A DNA stretch of 64,000 nt from Enorma phocaeensis (lineage in GTDB: Bacteria; Actinomycetota; Coriobacteriia; Coriobacteriales; Coriobacteriaceae): the NCBI RefSeq assembly GCF_016901575.1, contig NZ_JACJKQ010000004.1, positions 105,648 to 169,647 on the forward strand. Direction: 5' to 3'. A program made the translations under genes and the position numbers. Shown one piece after another: positions 9,066 to 18,276 of this stretch (position 1 is its first letter; each line of letters opens with the position of its first letter). The notes under the pieces were generated by a model. It searched no databases, was not told the DNA's origin, and saw only the letters and a list, made by a program, of their open reading frames with translations.

Positions 9066-10052
9066 TCAAGACGTCGCCGCCCCCAGCTGGGACAGGCGCT
9101 GCCGGTAGCGTGCATAGGCGTCGTTCCACCCATCGTAAGCGGCGTCCTGCCGGTGATCGGCGATGTCGTAGGAGCCGCGGAGGATCTTTCCCACGGCGCT
9201 CGTCACCTTCTGCGCCCCGGAGAGGTTCAGGTGGTCTCCGGCGTCGTAGGTCTCGCTCGACCAGTCGATCTCTACCTTCGTGTCCCCCACATTGAGGTCG
9301 TAATAATCGACCATAAGCTCCGAGGCCGCCTGCGCCATGCCGCGATGACGCGCCATGTTCCAGTTCACCGTGCTCGGCGTGCTCACCAAGACGAGGCGGG
9401 CGCCGGCGGCGTCGCACATGCGCTTGATCTCTTGCAGGTACAGCCAGTTGAAGCGAGACAACCTCTGGACATCGTCAGTTTCCTGCATGTAGGTCGTGGC
9501 ATCTGCCGGCTTCACCTGGGTGGCGTGGTCAAGTCGAAATCCCTTGAGGTCATCGGCCCACGTGGCGCGCACGGGGCCCACGAAGTCGTCGACGGTGAGG
9601 CTCTTCCAGCGGTTGTGGTACTCGAAAACGGGAAACAGGTCGGAAAGCGCCCGCATGGCCGCGTCTCCGACAGACATGGGCGAGAAGATGCAGTTTGTCT
9701 CGAGCACCACCACGCGGGGGCCCTGGTTCTCGAGCGCGCGGGCGAGCAGGGATGTCGTGTAATACAGCCGCTGAGCACTCGTCGCGCACACGTATGACGT
9801 GATGCCCTGCTCGCCCCAGAGCTGCAGGGGCGAAAACGAGCTGAACGCCTCGCTGTCACCGAGGAACAGCACGTCGATGGTGTCCGCAGGCTCGCCCATG
9901 ACGCCGTTTGCCGCGGCGTTTATCTGACCGAACTCGGTCTGGTTGTTCTTTGGCATGACCACGCGGGACGATAGGGCAAGAAGCGCGATCACCGCGGCCG
10001 CTATGGCAAGCGCGCCCAGCACGCGGCGGGCGCCACGGGCGACACGCATCAT
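9066..10052 (-). CDS. SGNH/GDSL-type membrane-anchored protein, DltD-like position
   Basis: A 328-residue protein with one N-terminal membrane anchor (LGALAIAAAVIALLALSSRVV) and an extracytoplasmic SGNH hydrolase-like domain: block I as FLGDSEAF near residue 64 and the C-terminal DAGDHLNLSG block with the Asp-His pair. It is the last gene of the ligase-decarboxylase-carrier-MBOAT operon. DltD and AlgX/AlgJ are SGNH partners of MBOAT acyltransferases, so it probably completes or edits acyl transfer outside the membrane. ATG codons at 10052 and 10049 both follow AAGGAG. A 203-base spacer separates it from the MBOAT gene. Confidence 0.8.
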   Translation of the reverse strand: MMRVARGARRVLGALAIAAAVIALLALSSRVVMPKNNQTEFGQINAAANGVMGEPADTIDVLFLGDSEAFSSFSPLQLWGEQGITSYVCATSAQRLYYTTSLLARALENQGPRVVVLETNCIFSPMSVGDAAMRALSDLFPVFEYHNRWKSLTVDDFVGPVRATWADDLKGFRLDHATQVKPADATTYMQETDDVQRLSRFNWLYLQEIKRMCDAAGARLVLVSTPSTVNWNMARHRGMAQAASELMVDYYDLNVGDTKVEIDWSSETYDAGDHLNLSGAQKVTSAVGKILRGSYDIADHRQDAAYDGWNDAYARYRQRLSQLGAATS

Positions 10053-10255
10053 GAGGGGTCTCCTTTCTTGTGAGATGTGCGGCAGCAGATGCGGCACGGC
10101 AGACGCGGCCGCCATGTGACGGGTGCCGCCATGCATGGCCTCCGCGCGCCGGAAGGGCGGACAGGGGCGTCCCCGGCAGCAAGGGGCCCTTGCCGCGGCA
10201 GACCCGCCCGGCGGCAGGGCGCCTCAGGGCAAAAGGCCGGCGAGCCCGCCCGCCG

Positions 10256-11845
10256 CTAGAACTGGGCGTACATGGGGTCGACGGGAACATAGGAGCCGCC
10301 GTAAGCGCCGAAGATCACGATGACGAAGGCGAGCGCGACCATCGCCGCCGCGCGTACGGGGACGGGAAGCTCCCACGCGCGCCGAACCGGATGCGCCCCG
10401 CGCTCGCGCAGGCGCCCCACGGCCGCGAGGACCGCCACGGCACAGGCGACCACGCCGAAGTCCGCCGCGTCCATCCCCATCGAAAACACCGTGCCATCCG
10501 CAAAGGAGGCAAGCGAGAAGCCGCTGGCAAGGGTCCCTAGCAGCCCGAGCGCCTCCGGAGCGCTCGATGCGCGGAAGATCAGCTCGCCGATAAAGATCAC
10601 GACGAGGGTCCTCCCCCGCTGCCAGGCGTGCCACGCCGCCCCGTCGTGGTCGATGCCGAGCCTCGGGCAGAGCCGCTCGGCCAGCGGCGCCATCAGGCCG
10701 CCGAGCCATATGAGCACGAAGTAGTACGCGCCAAAGAGCAGGTACTGCCCGCCTGCCCCGTGCCACAGGCCGTTTCCAAACCACACGCATGCAAGCGCCA
10801 CGCCGCTTGCCGCCAGCGGCCCCATGCGATTGCCCAGAAGATGCCTCGACCCGTTCGTGAGGCGCTTTATCGGCTTGGAGAGCGACACGGGATAAAACAC
10901 GTAGTCGCGAAACCATGCGCCGAGCGTCACATGCCAGCGCTGCCAAAACTCAGAAGCCGTGCGCGAGGCGAAGGGCTGGCGAAAGTTCTCGGGAAGGCGC
11001 GTGCCAAAGATGCGCCCCACGCCCACGGCAAAGTCCATGGTGCCGGAAAAGTCGCAATAGAGCTGTATGGTGTAGAGCACCGCCGCCAGCGCGACCACGC
11101 CGCCATCGACCGATGCGCTCCCGTCGAAGACCGTCTTCACAAACACGTTGACGCGGTCTGCGACGATGAGCTTCTTGGCGAGGCCCCAAAGCGCGCGCGC
11201 CGTCCCCCCGAAGAGGTTCTCGGCCGTGACGGGCCTGCCCGACCACAGCGAGCACGCCGTCTCGTTGTAGCGCGCGATCGGACCCTCCATGATCTGGGGG
11301 AAGAACGCCAAAAACAGCGCGAGGCGCACGGGGTTGTGGTCGGCGGGCGAGGTCTTGCGATAGACATCGACCACATACGATACCGCCGAAAGCGTATAGA
11401 ACGAGATGCCGATGGGCACGCCCAGCCTCAGGCCGCCCTGAGGGACCTCGATGCCGAGCGGCGCCAGGAGCGGTGCCGCGACGGCCTCAAAAAAGGCAAG
11501 GTATTTCAGGGCGGCGAGCACTCCGAGGTTGGCGACCACGCACGCCGCGACCGCGGCGCGCATGTAGCGCGCGAACCGGCGCTTGACGACCCTTCGGTCG
11601 ACGTCGGGGTCGCGCATCTCGGCGGCCCGGCGCCGCTGGAGCTCTTCGAGCACGAGCCCCGTCGCCCACACAGAAAGCGTCGAGAACAGCAGGAATGCCA
11701 GGAGCTTGCCGCTGATGCTCCAGAAGAAGGCATAGCTTGCCGCCAGGAGCACCAACGGGCGCGCCCGCCGGGGCGCAAGCTGGTAGAGCGCCACCGCGGC
11801 GGGCACGAACAGCCCCAGCACCATCAGCGAGAAATACGATTTCAT
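10256..11845 (-). CDS. MBOAT family O-acyltransferase (DltB/AlgI-like)
   Basis: A 529-residue polytopic membrane protein. The MBOAT core is plain: FWQRWHVTLGAWFRDYVFYP around residue 307 and the catalytic histidine in FGNGLWHGAGGQYLLFGAYY around residue 363. Members move acyl groups from a cytoplasmic thioester donor to an extracellular polymer: DltB moves D-alanine to teichoic acid and AlgI moves acetyl to alginate. Here the donor is most likely the carrier protein encoded 25 bases upstream. The start at 11845 is the first ATG after the carrier stop. Confidence 0.9.
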   Translation of the reverse strand: MKSYFSLMVLGLFVPAAVALYQLAPRRARPLVLLAASYAFFWSISGKLLAFLLFSTLSVWATGLVLEELQRRRAAEMRDPDVDRRVVKRRFARYMRAAVAACVVANLGVLAALKYLAFFEAVAAPLLAPLGIEVPQGGLRLGVPIGISFYTLSAVSYVVDVYRKTSPADHNPVRLALFLAFFPQIMEGPIARYNETACSLWSGRPVTAENLFGGTARALWGLAKKLIVADRVNVFVKTVFDGSASVDGGVVALAAVLYTIQLYCDFSGTMDFAVGVGRIFGTRLPENFRQPFASRTASEFWQRWHVTLGAWFRDYVFYPVSLSKPIKRLTNGSRHLLGNRMGPLAASGVALACVWFGNGLWHGAGGQYLLFGAYYFVLIWLGGLMAPLAERLCPRLGIDHDGAAWHAWQRGRTLVVIFIGELIFRASSAPEALGLLGTLASGFSLASFADGTVFSMGMDAADFGVVACAVAVLAAVGRLRERGAHPVRRAWELPVPVRAAAMVALAFVIVIFGAYGGSYVPVDPMYAQF

Positions 11846-11870
11846 GATTGCTGGATTCGCTCCCTAGCGC

Positions 11871-12104
11871 TTAGAAGTCCTCGTCGCGCAGACGTTGGAC
11901 CATGGCCCAGATCGCCTCGAGCGAGTTGAAGTTTGCCGCCACGATCTCGACGGCAGGGATCGAGATGTCAAATGTGTCTTCGAGCTCGGATGTGAGCGCA
12001 AGGATGGTCAGCGAGTCGAGCACGCGCGCATCCACCAGATCGGTGCGACCGCGGTAGTCCTCTCCCGACTTGAGGTCTTCGAGAATGTCCAGAATGGCGT
12101 CCAT
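11871..12104 (-). CDS. Acyl/aminoacyl carrier protein (DltC-like)
   Basis: A 77-residue acidic helical carrier. The phosphopantetheine attachment serine is in ARVLDSLTILALTSELED (DSL motif, about residue 34), followed by the typical FDISIP helix II-III segment. Start at 12104 follows AAAGGAT; a longer frame is open upstream but lacks a ribosome site. Its location between the decarboxylase and MBOAT genes suggests that the substrate is loaded, decarboxylated and then transferred while bound to this carrier. Phosphopantetheinylation by a transferase outside the window is assumed. Confidence 0.9.
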   Translation of the reverse strand: MDAILDILEDLKSGEDYRGRTDLVDARVLDSLTILALTSELEDTFDISIPAVEIVAANFNSLEAIWAMVQRLRDEDF

Positions 12105-12286
12105 GATGCGATCCTTTCGTTTGAGGGATACCAGACGCTGCCGCCGCGGCGTCCAGGAAAAGGCGATGGGACGGGAGGGCGCCCCGGCGGGGAGGAGAGA
12201 TGCCGGATGCGCCCCCGCGCCAGAAGGGGAAGTGTGCGGAGCGGCAACCATGGGCTGAAAAACGAGCCGCTCCGCGGGGGAAAGCG

Positions 12287-13651
12287 TTATCGGGGGCAGA
12301 CGGACGGCGTGTTGAGCACGTCGGTTCGCAAGGCGTCGCGCACCAGGCGCGGCTCGCCACCGGAATCGAGCACCACCACGCGGGGAAGGTCGCGGCTGAG
12401 AAACAGCGAGATGCCCTCCGTCATGCAGTAGGCGCCCACGTTGGCGAAGGCGAGCACGCGCCCCTGCCCCATGCCGACGAGCGGCATCTGCTTGGCCAGC
12501 ACGTCATTGACCGTGCAGAGCGACCCGAAGATGCTCCACGGCTCGGCCTCTCCGCCGGCGGCATCGCCTAGAAGGTGGCAGGCGGGCTGGTGCATGGCCA
12601 TCGACTGGCCAAAGTAGACGAGCTGGTGAATGCCTCCGTCGACGATGGCGTAGCGCTCGCCACGGTTCGTCTTGGTGTCGACCACCCGGGTGAGATAGGT
12701 GCCGCAGCTCGCGACCAGGCTTCGGCCGACCTCGAGCGTGACCTTCCCGGCGAACGCCATCTTGGAGAGCGCCTCGGAAAAGGCGGAAAGATACGCCGCC
12801 TCGTCGAAGGAGTCGGCTTCGAAATAGGCAACCGGCAAGCCGGGGCCATACTCGAGCTCGGTCGCCGTCCAGCCATACCCCTCCTCGAGCGACGCAAGGA
12901 AGCGATCGAGCTTTTCCAACTCTCGAGACACGCGGCGCGGCGAGGTCTTCTGCGTGCCCGAGAAGAACTGGATGCCGCGCAGGTCGATCGTCTCGGACGT
13001 CCCGTAGCGGCCCACAAGCTCGCGCACCAAGGCGGCGTCGAGACCAAACTGGTTGCCGCTGGTAAGACGCAGCAGCACCGGCGTGCGCACGCCGCGGCGG
13101 CGGGCGCAGAGCTCGACGAGCTCCATCTGCGCCGCGGACTCGATGGTGAGCACCGCCCGCCCCGAGCCGTCCACAAGCGCGGCATCGACGGTCTCGGCGT
13201 CCTTGTGGACGCCGGAGACCACGAGCTTCTCGCTGGGAACGGAGACCTCGCGGCAGATGCGATACTCGCCTGGAGAGCATACCTCGACGCGATCGACCAG
13301 CTCGACGAGCCCCGGCAGCACGAACGTGTTCGCCTTCATGGCATAGCACAGCCCCGTGCCGCGAGGAAGCATCGAGCGCAGGAAGGAGGCGCGCTCGCGC
13401 AGCACCCGCTCGTCAAAGATATAGAGCGGGGTGCCGAAGCGGTCGGCAAGCGCGAGCAGCGCGTCATCGTCAAGCAGGGCATCCCCCCTTCGCCACGACG
13501 CGCCGCCACCAGCCCCCTCGCACGCCGATGCGACGGGGCGCCCGGGCTCGCCCATGGAGGCCGCCGCAGCATCGAGGCGCCCCGCGAAGGAGGCCTCGCT
13601 TGAAAGCGGGGTCGTCACCGTCCCACGGGATCGAAATGCAGATGAATACAT
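12287..13651 (-). CDS. PLP-dependent decarboxylase, alanine-racemase fold (LysA/BtrK-like)
   Basis: A 454-residue group IV decarboxylase, the family of diaminopimelate and ornithine decarboxylases and of butirosin BtrK. The PLP lysine is in CYAMKANTF (about residue 105), the phosphate-binding EVGRSLVASCG is near residue 310, the active-site cysteine region is FGSLCTVNDVL, and a GAY motif follows. The first 55 residues are a non-conserved extension. Its ATG overlaps the ligase stop in TAATG, so the two are translationally coupled. In BtrK and in exosortase-associated clusters such enzymes act on carrier-bound amino acids, which fits the neighbouring ligase and carrier genes. Confidence 0.88.
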   Translation of the reverse strand: MYSSAFRSRGTVTTPLSSEASFAGRLDAAAASMGEPGRPVASACEGAGGGASWRRGDALLDDDALLALADRFGTPLYIFDERVLRERASFLRSMLPRGTGLCYAMKANTFVLPGLVELVDRVEVCSPGEYRICREVSVPSEKLVVSGVHKDAETVDAALVDGSGRAVLTIESAAQMELVELCARRRGVRTPVLLRLTSGNQFGLDAALVRELVGRYGTSETIDLRGIQFFSGTQKTSPRRVSRELEKLDRFLASLEEGYGWTATELEYGPGLPVAYFEADSFDEAAYLSAFSEALSKMAFAGKVTLEVGRSLVASCGTYLTRVVDTKTNRGERYAIVDGGIHQLVYFGQSMAMHQPACHLLGDAAGGEAEPWSIFGSLCTVNDVLAKQMPLVGMGQGRVLAFANVGAYCMTEGISLFLSRDLPRVVVLDSGGEPRLVRDALRTDVLNTPSVCPR

Positions 13652-15291
13652 TAGAGGCTCCTTTCGGATGCAGGCCCGCCGGTCGCCGATGGCGCCGTGC
13701 GGGCCGATCGGCGCGGGCGCGATGAAAGCTCAAGCAGGCGGGCGCGGTCGACCTTGCCGTTTTTCGTGAGCGGCATCGCGTCGACGCGTGCGATGCGCCC
13801 CGGCACCAGCGCGGCGGGAAGATAGCGCGCGACCCCTTCGCGGAGGCGAGACGCCTCGGCGTCGCCTTCAAAGAAGGCACAGATGCGCTCGCGGCGGGCG
13901 TCGTAGACGCAGCGGCACCGCTCTACCCCGGGCTGGCGCTCGAAGGCGGCATCGATCTCTTCCAGCTCGACGCGGTGCCCCAGATGCTTGACCTGGTTGT
14001 CCGCGCGGCCGCTAAAAAAGAGCTCGCCGCCCGCCCCCACGCGGGCAAGGTCGCCCGTTCGATAGAACGTTTCGGGCAGGATGGCTGCGCCGGGGCGCTG
14101 GACAAACGCCTTGCGGGTACGCTCCTCGTCGCCCACATAGCCGAGCGCGATCGCCGAGCCGCCGACATAGAGCTCGCCCGTCTCGCCCTCGCCCGCAACA
14201 GGCTCGCCCCGCTCGTCGAGCAGCAACACGCGCCGGTTGGGAAACGGCCGCCCCAGCGGGATGCCCTCGGCGTAGGAACGGGCGGGGACGAGCACATGGT
14301 AGGTACAGTTGCACGTGACCTCGGTGGGCCCGTACAGGTTTACAAAGCGGGCGCGCGGCAGATGCTTCCGCCAGCGGCACAGATGCTCATACGGCATGAC
14401 CTCGCCGCTGAACATGACGGTGCGCAGCAGGGGCAGCCGCCCGTACTCAAGGCCATGCAGGCGAGAGAGCAGGCAAAGCGCCGCAACCGCCCAGATGAGC
14501 GTCGTCACCCGATGCGTGACGAGAGCGTCCACGAGCTCGGCCGGACTTGAGAACAGGCGTCGCGGCAGGACCACCAAGGTGGCGCCGGCGGCCATGGAGC
14601 CATAGATATCCTTCACCGAGACATCGAAGTCGAAGGGCGCCTGGTTGCCCAGCACCTCGGTAGACGAGATCTCCAGGGTCCGCACGAACGTCGAGATGAA
14701 CTCGACGATGGCGCGATGGCTGACCGCCACGCCCTTGGGCGTACCCGTCGAGCCCGACGTGAACAAGACATAGGCGGGATCGGTGTCTACCGTCTCGCGC
14801 GCGATGGCATCGAGGCGCTCGGAGTCGATGGGACCTCCAAGAAGGTCCTCGGCGACAAGCACGTCGTGGTCGCTAAAGACCTCGCGCGCAAGCGACTGGC
14901 ACGCGCGGTCCGCCACCACAACGGGATCGCCCAGGACCTCGGCGATGAGGCCCGCGCGAAGCGCCGGCACCGTCGAATCGACGGGCACATAGAACCCGCC
15001 CGCGGCAAGCGTGCCGAGCATCGTCGCCAACGCCGGCACGCCCTTCTCCGCAAACACGATCACCGGGCTGCCGGCGACATTCGCCTTCGCCAACGCGGTC
15101 CCTACGCTCCGGACAAGGCCGAACAGCTGCCCGTAGGTGTACGAGCCGACCTCGTCAACCACGGCGACCTTCGCCGGATGCATAAGGGCCCCGCGCTCGA
15201 GAAAACACAGAGCGGTGTGGCGATATCTCTGGTGCACGCCGACCCTCAGGTCCAGGACCTGTTCGGCCTCCATTGCCCCACGTGTGTACAT
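13651..15291 (-). CDS. AMP-forming amino-acid/acyl ligase (DltA or NRPS adenylation type)
   Basis: A 546-residue adenylation enzyme. Core motifs in order: A3 YVLFTSGSTGTPKGVAVSH, A5 NLYGPTEVTCN, A7 YRTGDLARV, A8 GRADNQVKHLGHRVELEEID, and A10 PLTKNGKVDR with the catalytic lysine. FDFDVSVKDIYGS marks the substrate pocket region (A4). It activates an acid with ATP and loads it on the carrier protein two genes downstream. Start at 15291 has AGGAGG; an earlier in-frame start at 15327 is less likely. Specificity for an amino acid is inferred from A4 and the decarboxylase next door; which one is unknown. Confidence 0.9.
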   Translation of the reverse strand: MYTRGAMEAEQVLDLRVGVHQRYRHTALCFLERGALMHPAKVAVVDEVGSYTYGQLFGLVRSVGTALAKANVAGSPVIVFAEKGVPALATMLGTLAAGGFYVPVDSTVPALRAGLIAEVLGDPVVVADRACQSLAREVFSDHDVLVAEDLLGGPIDSERLDAIARETVDTDPAYVLFTSGSTGTPKGVAVSHRAIVEFISTFVRTLEISSTEVLGNQAPFDFDVSVKDIYGSMAAGATLVVLPRRLFSSPAELVDALVTHRVTTLIWAVAALCLLSRLHGLEYGRLPLLRTVMFSGEVMPYEHLCRWRKHLPRARFVNLYGPTEVTCNCTYHVLVPARSYAEGIPLGRPFPNRRVLLLDERGEPVAGEGETGELYVGGSAIALGYVGDEERTRKAFVQRPGAAILPETFYRTGDLARVGAGGELFFSGRADNQVKHLGHRVELEEIDAAFERQPGVERCRCVYDARRERICAFFEGDAEASRLREGVARYLPAALVPGRIARVDAMPLTKNGKVDRARLLELSSRPRRSARTAPSATGGPASERSL

Positions 15292-15450
15292 GCGCTCCTC
15301 CTGTCTGTGCCTCGCGGTACGATGCATAAGTGTGGAGGAGCAACCTTCAGGCCGGCTGAACGGAGTCTAAAGGTTCCTTTAGCTTTGGATGAGAGCGTCC
15401 CGCATTGCGATGTACGCCTTTCGGCCCAAGGGGCTGTCGGGTCCTATATA

Positions 15451-15501
15451 AACATGCAATTGTTTACGTTTTATACCGAAAAACGTAAATAGTTGCATGT
15501 T
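15451..15501. promoter_or_regulatory. 51-bp AT-rich palindrome upstream of the ligase operon
   Basis: Positions 15451-15473 (AACATGCAATTGTTTACG...) and 15479-15501 are imperfect reverse complements with two or three mismatches over 23 bases, centred on TACCG. It sits 160 bp before the ligase start and 190 bp after the histidine kinase gene. It could be the binding site of the adjacent response regulator or a promoter-borne hairpin. The spacer 15502-15688 shows only weak hairpins. Confidence 0.6.
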
Positions 15502-15688
15502 AAACCTGGCGCGGGACCGCAAGCAGAGAGTTGGACCGGGAGGTCCGGGCTGAAGGGCCGCATGTGCGACAGGGACGACGTGCGGCCGGGTCCCGTCGGG
15601 CGGCGGCGTGAGGTATGCCAGGCCACCGGCCGCGTCGCGATCGTGGACAGCGAGGCGCCGGGGCGCGGCACGATCGCGAACAGGGCGT

Positions 15689-17323
15689 CTAGCTGGCGGC
15701 AGGCGAGCCCTTTTCCTCCTTGGCATGCAGGGGCAGGGTGATCACCAGCACGGTCGACCATGGCGATGCGGGCCCGTCGTCCAGGCGAATGCAGCCGCCC
15801 ATGAGCTCGACGGCGCGGCGGGCGATGGAAAGCCCCAGCCCCGTGCCTCCGCCTGCGGCGCGCGCGGTGTTCTCCGTCACAAAGGGCTCGAAGGCTCGGG
15901 CGGCAAGCTCGGGCGAAAAGCCCTGGCCGGTATCCGCCACCGTCACCTCGACATGGCCACCTTCACCCTGCTCGCAAGCGACACGAATGCGAATGCCGGG
16001 CTCGTTGTGGGACCAGGCGTTGTCGATAAGATTCACGAGCATGCGACGGAACAGCTGGTTGTCCACGAGCGCGCGCAGCTCCCCCGCCGCCGCCACCTCG
16101 AGCGTGCAGCCCGCCTGCTCCACCGCCGGCGCCGCGTCATCCGCCACCGAACGCACCAACGAGCAGACGTCGGCAGGCACCAGATGCGGCTCGTAGTCGG
16201 GGTGCTCCATCGTGGCGAAGCTGAACAGCGTGTCGATGAGGTCTCCTGCCGCAGACGCCCGCTCGTACATGGCGCGATGGTAGCCGTCGGCCTTCTCGGC
16301 GGGAATGCGGCCCTCGCAGAAGGCCTGCGCATATCCGCGTATCACCGTAAGCGGGGTCTTCAGGTCGTGCGAGACGTCGGCTATGATGCGCTGGCGCTCA
16401 AGGCGCGCCTCGGCAAGCTGGTCCATAAGGTCGACGAAGTTGTCGTAGGTTCTCGCGAGCTCGCTCGGGACTTGAGAGCTCGTCGCCGCATCGCCCTCGC
16501 CGCGCCGATAGGCATCGATCGCCGCATCGAGCGGACGGGCCGCCCGGCGCACCAGGCGCATAAGGAGCCACACGGCAATGCCGGTGGCGACGAGCATCAC
16601 CGGGATGCCTAGCAGCGTGATGCGTCCCGCATCGTCGAGCGCCTGCTGGTAGCGCACATCGCTCACCATGGGCGCAAGCAGCACCAGCGTGCGCGAAGCT
16701 CCCGAAACGGTGACGTAGTCGTAGCGCTCGACGGTCAGCTGCGCATCGTAGACGCCCTTGATGAGGTCGAACTCGCGCTGCGTCAGGGAGTCGCGGTCGG
16801 CGAAGAGGTCGCCGGCAAGGATGTCGAGGTCCTCGTCGAGCACGCACCACGCATCGACGTTCTTGCTGTAGCCGTCGTACCTGTCGTACGAGCAGCGCAG
16901 CACGCGATAGCGCAGTCCCTCCTCGGTGCGCTCTTGAAACACCTCGTAGAACGAATCCTCGTCATAGTCGTTGATCAGCGAGAGGTCGGAGGCGCGAACC
17001 TTGCCGGCGACCTTCTCGCTCGTGGCATAGAGCCGCGTGCCGCCGTCGTTAAATATGATGATTTGACAGTTGCGGAAGGCATCCGACTGGAGCACGGTGA
17101 AGTCGTCCTGCTCAAGGGCGTCCTCGTGCTCGAGCACCATCTCCATAGAGGGAAACGCGCTTGCAAGCAGGGCGTCGCCGGCACGGCCGAGCGCGCCCAG
17201 CAGCACGACCAACACCAAGGCATAGGCCACCACCACCGTAAGGCATCTCACCGCGAGGCTCGTTCGCAGCGCCTTCCAAGCGCCTCGAATGCGCGGGGAT
17301 GCCGAGCCGCGCCTCCTAGCCAT
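15689..17323 (-). CDS. Sensor histidine kinase
   Basis: A 544-residue kinase with two membrane segments (about 25-50 and 250-270) framing an extracellular sensor domain of about 200 residues, a HAMP region (RLVRRAARPLDAAIDA), the phosphoacceptor helix IIADVSHDLKTPLTVIRGY, and the ATPase domain with N box LVNLIDNAWSHN, G1 VADTGQGF and G2 GGGTGLGLSI. It overlaps the response regulator gene by eight bases, so they form one operon. The signal is unknown; the position just upstream of the cell-surface acylation operon suggests envelope control. Confidence 0.92.
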   Translation of the reverse strand: MARRRGSASPRIRGAWKALRTSLAVRCLTVVVAYALVLVVLLGALGRAGDALLASAFPSMEMVLEHEDALEQDDFTVLQSDAFRNCQIIIFNDGGTRLYATSEKVAGKVRASDLSLINDYDEDSFYEVFQERTEEGLRYRVLRCSYDRYDGYSKNVDAWCVLDEDLDILAGDLFADRDSLTQREFDLIKGVYDAQLTVERYDYVTVSGASRTLVLLAPMVSDVRYQQALDDAGRITLLGIPVMLVATGIAVWLLMRLVRRAARPLDAAIDAYRRGEGDAATSSQVPSELARTYDNFVDLMDQLAEARLERQRIIADVSHDLKTPLTVIRGYAQAFCEGRIPAEKADGYHRAMYERASAAGDLIDTLFSFATMEHPDYEPHLVPADVCSLVRSVADDAAPAVEQAGCTLEVAAAGELRALVDNQLFRRMLVNLIDNAWSHNEPGIRIRVACEQGEGGHVEVTVADTGQGFSPELAARAFEPFVTENTARAAGGGTGLGLSIARRAVELMGGCIRLDDGPASPWSTVLVITLPLHAKEEKGSPAAS

Positions 17324-18080
17324 CGAGCCTATACCCCAGGCCGCGAACGGTCTTGATGTAGCGCGGACGCAGCGGGTCGTCCTCCAGCTTGGCGCGAATG
17401 TTGGAGATATGCACCATCACGCTGCTTGCGCCGCCAATCGCCGGCTCGCCGTTGACCGCAGCGTAGAGGTTGCCCTTGCTGAGCACGCGGCCCTGCGCCG
17501 CCATGAACGCCGCCATGATCTTGAGCTCGGCGGCGGTAAGGGGCACCGTCTCGCCACGCTTCGACAAGGTGAGGCGATGCGGGTCGAAGACGAGCTCGCC
17601 GCATGTGATGGCGTCGGGCGATGTGGGCGCGGCGGTCTCGCCGGCGCCATCCGCTGCCTGCACATCCGTCGCCGGGGCGTCGTCCTCCCCTGCGGCGCCA
17701 GCAGACTCACGGCCCTGCTCGCGGCGGCGGATCATCGCACGGATGTAGGCGGTCACCTCAAGCGGGTCGAACGGCTTTGTAATGTAGCCGTCGGCCCCGG
17801 CATCGAGGCCCACGATCTTGTCTGCCGGCATGCTGCGCGCCGACACGATCACAATGGGCACGTCGCTCGTCTTGCGCGCGGCCTTGATGAAGTCGTATCC
17901 GTTCATGCGCGGCATCATGATGTCCACAAGCGCCACGTCGACCTCGTGAGAGCGAAGCAGCTCAAGCGCCTGCTCGCCGTCGGGAGCCGAAAGCACCTCG
18001 TAGCCGCTGCCGGACAGATAGAGCGTGAGCAGCTCGACAATGTCCTTGTCGTCTTCAGCAATCAGCACGGTCTTGGGCAT
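17316..18080 (-). CDS. OmpR-family response regulator
   Basis: A 254-residue regulator. The receiver domain has the acidic pair AEDDKD, phosphoacceptor Asp in VALVDIMMPRMNGYDF (about residue 54) and the lysine in YITKPFDPLEV. An unusually long linker (about 130-165, Ala/Asp-rich) leads to the winged-helix domain, LTAAELKIMAAFMAAQGRVLS and ending VRGLGYRLDG. It is the partner of the downstream kinase. The ATG at 18080 has AAGGAGG before it. Confidence 0.94.
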   Translation of the reverse strand: MPKTVLIAEDDKDIVELLTLYLSGSGYEVLSAPDGEQALELLRSHEVDVALVDIMMPRMNGYDFIKAARKTSDVPIVIVSARSMPADKIVGLDAGADGYITKPFDPLEVTAYIRAMIRRREQGRESAGAAGEDDAPATDVQAADGAGETAAPTSPDAITCGELVFDPHRLTLSKRGETVPLTAAELKIMAAFMAAQGRVLSKGNLYAAVNGEPAIGGASSVMVHISNIRAKLEDDPLRPRYIKTVRGLGYRLDG

Positions 18081-18276
18081 TGGCGCCTCCTTGTCCTGGT
18101 TTACGCGGCATCCTAGCAGGAAGCGACGGCGTCAACCAATCCATCGGAGGCGGCGCCCACCAAACATTCAAGAACGGGCGCGACGGCGCTCGGCCCCAAA
18201 GAAGGAGACGGCGACACCCCGGCCGCATGCCGCCGACGCGAAGGGCATCTCGGTCGCCCGGCAGCCGTTCGGCGGG

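Noticed and set aside
10628..11929. 433-codon frame on the plus strand
   Set aside because: Antisense to the MBOAT gene; composition is basic and without any domain.
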